DNA of 64,000 bases, taken from the NCBI RefSeq assembly GCF_009905545.1, contig NZ_JAAALB010000014.1, forward strand, positions 62,001 through 126,000, in the 5' to 3' direction. Source of the stretch: Cellulophaga sp. BC115SP (GTDB lineage: Bacteria > Bacteroidota > Bacteroidia > Cytophagales > Spirosomataceae). Below are positions 61,633 through 64,000 of the stretch, in pieces. Every line of letters begins with the position of its first letter. The first letter of the stretch is position 1. The notes below the pieces were generated by a model, which was not told the origin of the DNA, did no database searches, and worked only from the letters and a program-made list of their open reading frames with translations. The translations under genes and the position numbers were made by a program.

Positions 61633-61703
61633 ACTTATCTATCCCTTTTTACTTAAACAAATGATACAGGTCTCATTGTAGCAACCTAAACCATCAAACT
61701 AAC

Positions 61704-63155
61704 TCAATAATACATTAACCTTAAAACACCAGAAATATTCTTAGCAACTTTCAAAGTTTGTCTTGTATAACCATATTCGTTGTCGTACCAAACATAAAGC
61801 ACTACACTTTTTCCATCTTTCGAAACAATCGTCGCTCGACTATCATACACCGATGGGCTTGGACTTCCAATAATATCTGAAGAAACCAGTTCATCCGACA
61901 TGGAGTACTGGATTTGTTCCACTAAATATCCTTTTAAAGAAGCTTTACGAATGATTTCATTTACCTCCTCTTTTGTAACAGTGCGCCCTACTTGTAAATT
62001 GAGAACCGCTAAAGAACCATTGGGTGTTGGCACACGAATAGCGTTGCCTGTTAGCTTACCTGCTAACTCAGGAATCACTTTAGCAACTGCTTTGTCGGCA
62101 CCTGTTTCGGTAATAACCAAATTTTGTGCTGCCGAACGACCTCTTCTTGACTTTGGATGATAATTATCCAACAGATTTTGGTCATTAGTATAAGAGTGAA
62201 CCGTTTCGATATGTCCTCTTTCTATTCCTAATTCTTGATGAATAACCGACAAAATCGGAACGATGGCATTTGTGGTACATGAAGCAGCCGAAAATATGTT
62301 TTCACCTTCTTCATACGCCAAATTATTGACACCAGCTACAATATTCGGAATATCGCCTTTGCCTGGTGCTGTCAACAATACTTTGCTAACTCCTTTTGCC
62401 AGCAGGTGTTTACTCAATCCCTCTCGGTCTCGTTTTACACCCGTATTATCAATCACCAATGCATCATCAATATCATATTGTGTATAATCAATCGACTCAG
62501 GCGAAGAGGCGTTAATCATTTGTACACGTTGTCCATTGATAATCAGGCATCTATTTTCTTCGTCAACGGCAACTGTTCCAGCAAATGGACCATAAATAGA
62601 GTCATTTCTGAGCAAATCAGCACGTTTGTAAATATCTTCCGCCGAACGGTCACGGGTTACGATGGCTCTCAAACGCAATTGTTCACCTTTTCCTGCCATA
62701 CTTACCAACATACGTGCCGCTAAACGCCCGATACGTCCAAAACCATACAAAACCACATCTTTGGGCGTCAAACAAAGTCTATCTTTTCCAATAAAATCGC
62801 CCAACTTAGTTACGACAAATTGCTTGGCATTATCGTATAATACAGATTCTTGCAACCACTCACTTCCCAAACGTCCCATATCTATTCGTGATGGCGAAAT
62901 CTCTATCTCATGAATAGCTTGTGCTAATTCTAATGTTACTTGTACTGTAATAGGCTGACCAATAAAATTTTGTGCGTAATCATGTAAACTTAACAAGCCA
63001 GAAGAACTCACATCAAACATTTGGTTTCTAAAAAGAAGAAGTTCTACCGATTTTTCAAACCAAAGTTTACCCACCACATTTACCAATTCTAAGGCTGCTT
63101 TTTCATCTTCAATCCAATGACTCAGTTCTTGCTCATAAATAGATTCTTGTATCAT
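61704..63155 (-). CDS. gap: Glyceraldehyde-3-phosphate dehydrogenase, long form
   Basis: A 483-aa enzyme oxidising glyceraldehyde-3-phosphate with NAD(P) and phosphate. The nucleotide-binding start VVLYGFGRIGR lies at residue ~134, so about 130 residues precede the usual GAPDH core; this N-terminal helical extension (SHWIEDEKAALELVNVVGKLW) occurs in a long-form subgroup. The catalytic Cys is in SAASCTTNAIVP, the His in ETVHSYTNDQ, and RRGRSAAQNLVITETGADKA and WYDNEYGYTRQTLKV are family blocks. It is probably a second GAPDH alongside the standard 335-aa enzyme. It is divergent from a MATE transporter gene. Confidence 0.93.
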   Translation of the reverse strand: MIQESIYEQELSHWIEDEKAALELVNVVGKLWFEKSVELLLFRNQMFDVSSSGLLSLHDYAQNFIGQPITVQVTLELAQAIHEIEISPSRIDMGRLGSEWLQESVLYDNAKQFVVTKLGDFIGKDRLCLTPKDVVLYGFGRIGRLAARMLVSMAGKGEQLRLRAIVTRDRSAEDIYKRADLLRNDSIYGPFAGTVAVDEENRCLIINGQRVQMINASSPESIDYTQYDIDDALVIDNTGVKRDREGLSKHLLAKGVSKVLLTAPGKGDIPNIVAGVNNLAYEEGENIFSAASCTTNAIVPILSVIHQELGIERGHIETVHSYTNDQNLLDNYHPKSRRGRSAAQNLVITETGADKAVAKVIPELAGKLTGNAIRVPTPNGSLAVLNLQVGRTVTKEEVNEIIRKASLKGYLVEQIQYSMSDELVSSDIIGSPSPSVYDSRATIVSKDGKSVVLYVWYDNEYGYTRQTLKVAKNISGVLRLMYY

Positions 63156-63721
63156 GATTTACTCGTTTCAAGGTTTGTTTTGTTATAAGAAAAGATTTGT
63201 GACAAATCTTGATACAAAAGTAAGATGGCGGAATATTAATTCTAAGCGAAATTTCGCTAAATATCTATAGGTATAAATACTGAGGATTTTTCGTTCATAC
63301 CAAACTTACGCCATATCGAATAGATTGGATGTATAAAGCCCACCTAAATGTTTAATTTTTTATTAAAATCCTGCTAAATTTTATTTAAACGCCATTTTTC
63401 AAGAAAACTCTTCACTATCTTGACTTGTTTTAGGTTGTAAATCCTTTATTTCAAATCATTTAGCCGTGTAAAGAAAGACAAAATACTCTTTATTTCTCTG
63501 AAAAGATTTTTTAGAACATTCTACAAAAAGTCCTAAATCTTATTACCTTTGCAACAGCAACCTCAAACAGGCTTTAAGCCACAGATGCCCATGATTTTCT
63601 AATATTTAGTCCCCACGCGGTACTTTATTTTCCCCTCCCATTTTCCTAGTCAAAAACTAGGCTTTTCTCTTTAGAGAAAGATATATCATTTTACCATTAT
63701 CTTGTCGTATCGTAATTTTCA
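63156..63721. other. Divergent spacer between gap and the MATE transporter gene
   Basis: 566 nt of A+T-rich DNA with no credible protein. It contains the promoter box at 63544. The stretch 63580-63680 may be an untranslated leader of the transporter gene, but I cannot match it to a known riboswitch. Confidence 0.45.
63544..63551 (+). promoter_or_regulatory. Putative -7 promoter box
   Basis: TACCTTTG matches TAnnTTTG, 171 nt before the MATE ATG, leaving a long leader. This is the same sequence as the box upstream of yebC. Confidence 0.4.
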
Positions 63722-64000
63722 ATGAAAAAATACATTGAACTATTCCTCGAAGCTATTCGTGGAGAAGAACAGAATTATACTCAAATGAGCATCAATCGTG
63801 CGATTTTTCTTTTATCTATTCCTATGATATTAGAAATGATCGGAGAATCCCTCTTCGCGATTGTGGATGCCTTTTTTGTATCTAAAATTAGCATAGAAGC
63901 CATCGCTACCGTTGGTTTGACCGAATCGGTACTTACCCTGATTTATTCGGTTGCCATAGGTCTTAGCTCGGCAGCTACTGCCATTGTTTCGCGCCGAACA
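63722..64000 (+). CDS. MATE-family efflux transporter, N-terminal fragment
   Basis: The first 93 codons of a multidrug/toxin extrusion transporter that runs off the right edge. Translation from the ATG gives MKKYIELFLEAIRGEEQNYT, then NRAIFLLSIPMILEMIGESLFAIVDAFFVSKISIEAIATVGLTESVLTLIYSVAIGLSSAATAIVSRR. The second part is the MATE TM1-TM2 pattern (SIPMxxE, DxxFVSxxG-like, IGLSSAATAIVSR). Members expel cationic compounds using a sodium or proton gradient. It is divergent from the gap gene. Confidence 0.88.
   Translation, partial: MKKYIELFLEAIRGEEQNYTQMSINRAIFLLSIPMILEMIGESLFAIVDAFFVSKISIEAIATVGLTESVLTLIYSVAIGLSSAATAIVSRRT

Larger units (their letters stand above)
61307..61703. other. Convergent spacer with repeat and terminator
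   Basis: A 397-nt gap between convergent SusD (plus) and GAPDH (minus) genes. It holds a family A element (61427-61466) and the terminator at 61599-61632, and nothing coding. Confidence 0.55.

Overview
This window looks like part of the chromosome of a Bacteroidota bacterium, most likely a free-living Cytophagales/Spirosomataceae-type organism. That placement is inferred from two SusC/SusD pairs, a BT1754-like hybrid two-component sensor, TAnnTTTG-type promoter boxes, low GC and long intergenic spacers; no rRNA gene is present to confirm it. Genes lie on both strands. I see no tRNA, rRNA, CRISPR array, prophage or transposase gene.

Layout. 1-312: C-terminus of ClpB. 427-4925 (minus): a three-gene module of a cytosine-C5 DNA methyltransferase, a protein with a GHKL ATPase domain at each end (the second histidine-kinase-like), and a response regulator whose C-terminal domain carries an RNxxxH (HEPN-like) motif. 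The regulator is broken by a frameshift. This module is the most unusual part of the window and may be an undescribed modification-linked defence or conflict system. 5358-9958 (minus): an RMD1/DUF155 membrane protein, a degenerate DUF922-like secreted protein and MutS. 10563-16126 (minus): a CzcCBA/CusCBA-type heavy-metal efflux operon, with a small exported protein upstream.

18273-32726: a DeoR repressor divergent from SusC/SusD, followed by a GntP permease, a GH29 fucosidase-like enzyme, RidA, a D-threonine-aldolase-like PLP enzyme, an M19 dipeptidase and a GH20 hexosaminidase. This may be a locus for amino-sugar plus D-amino-acid compounds. 33156-43323: a GMC oxidoreductase with its Tat-exported subunit 3, a serine hydrolase, an M61 peptidase, an NTF2-like protein, YebC, a DUF922 HExxH protein and a cytochrome-like haem-binding protein. 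43673-48938: FdhD with a YdeP-type molybdopterin oxidoreductase, a papain-like peptidase with a roughly 50-residue acidic tail, and a DUF3052-like protein.

49362-61306: a complete fructan utilisation locus (GH32 enzyme, fructose-sensing hybrid kinase, sugar porter, fructokinase, SusC, SusD). The window ends with a long-form GAPDH (minus) and the start of a MATE transporter (plus).

Intergenic spaces hold at least four families of small dispersed hairpin elements (REP-like). There are also two copies of a ~210-bp element with terminal inverted repeats (MITE-like) at 35001 and 48935. Several true start codons lie inside longer open frames; I corrected these where a signal peptide, a mobile-element boundary or a better start codon justified it.
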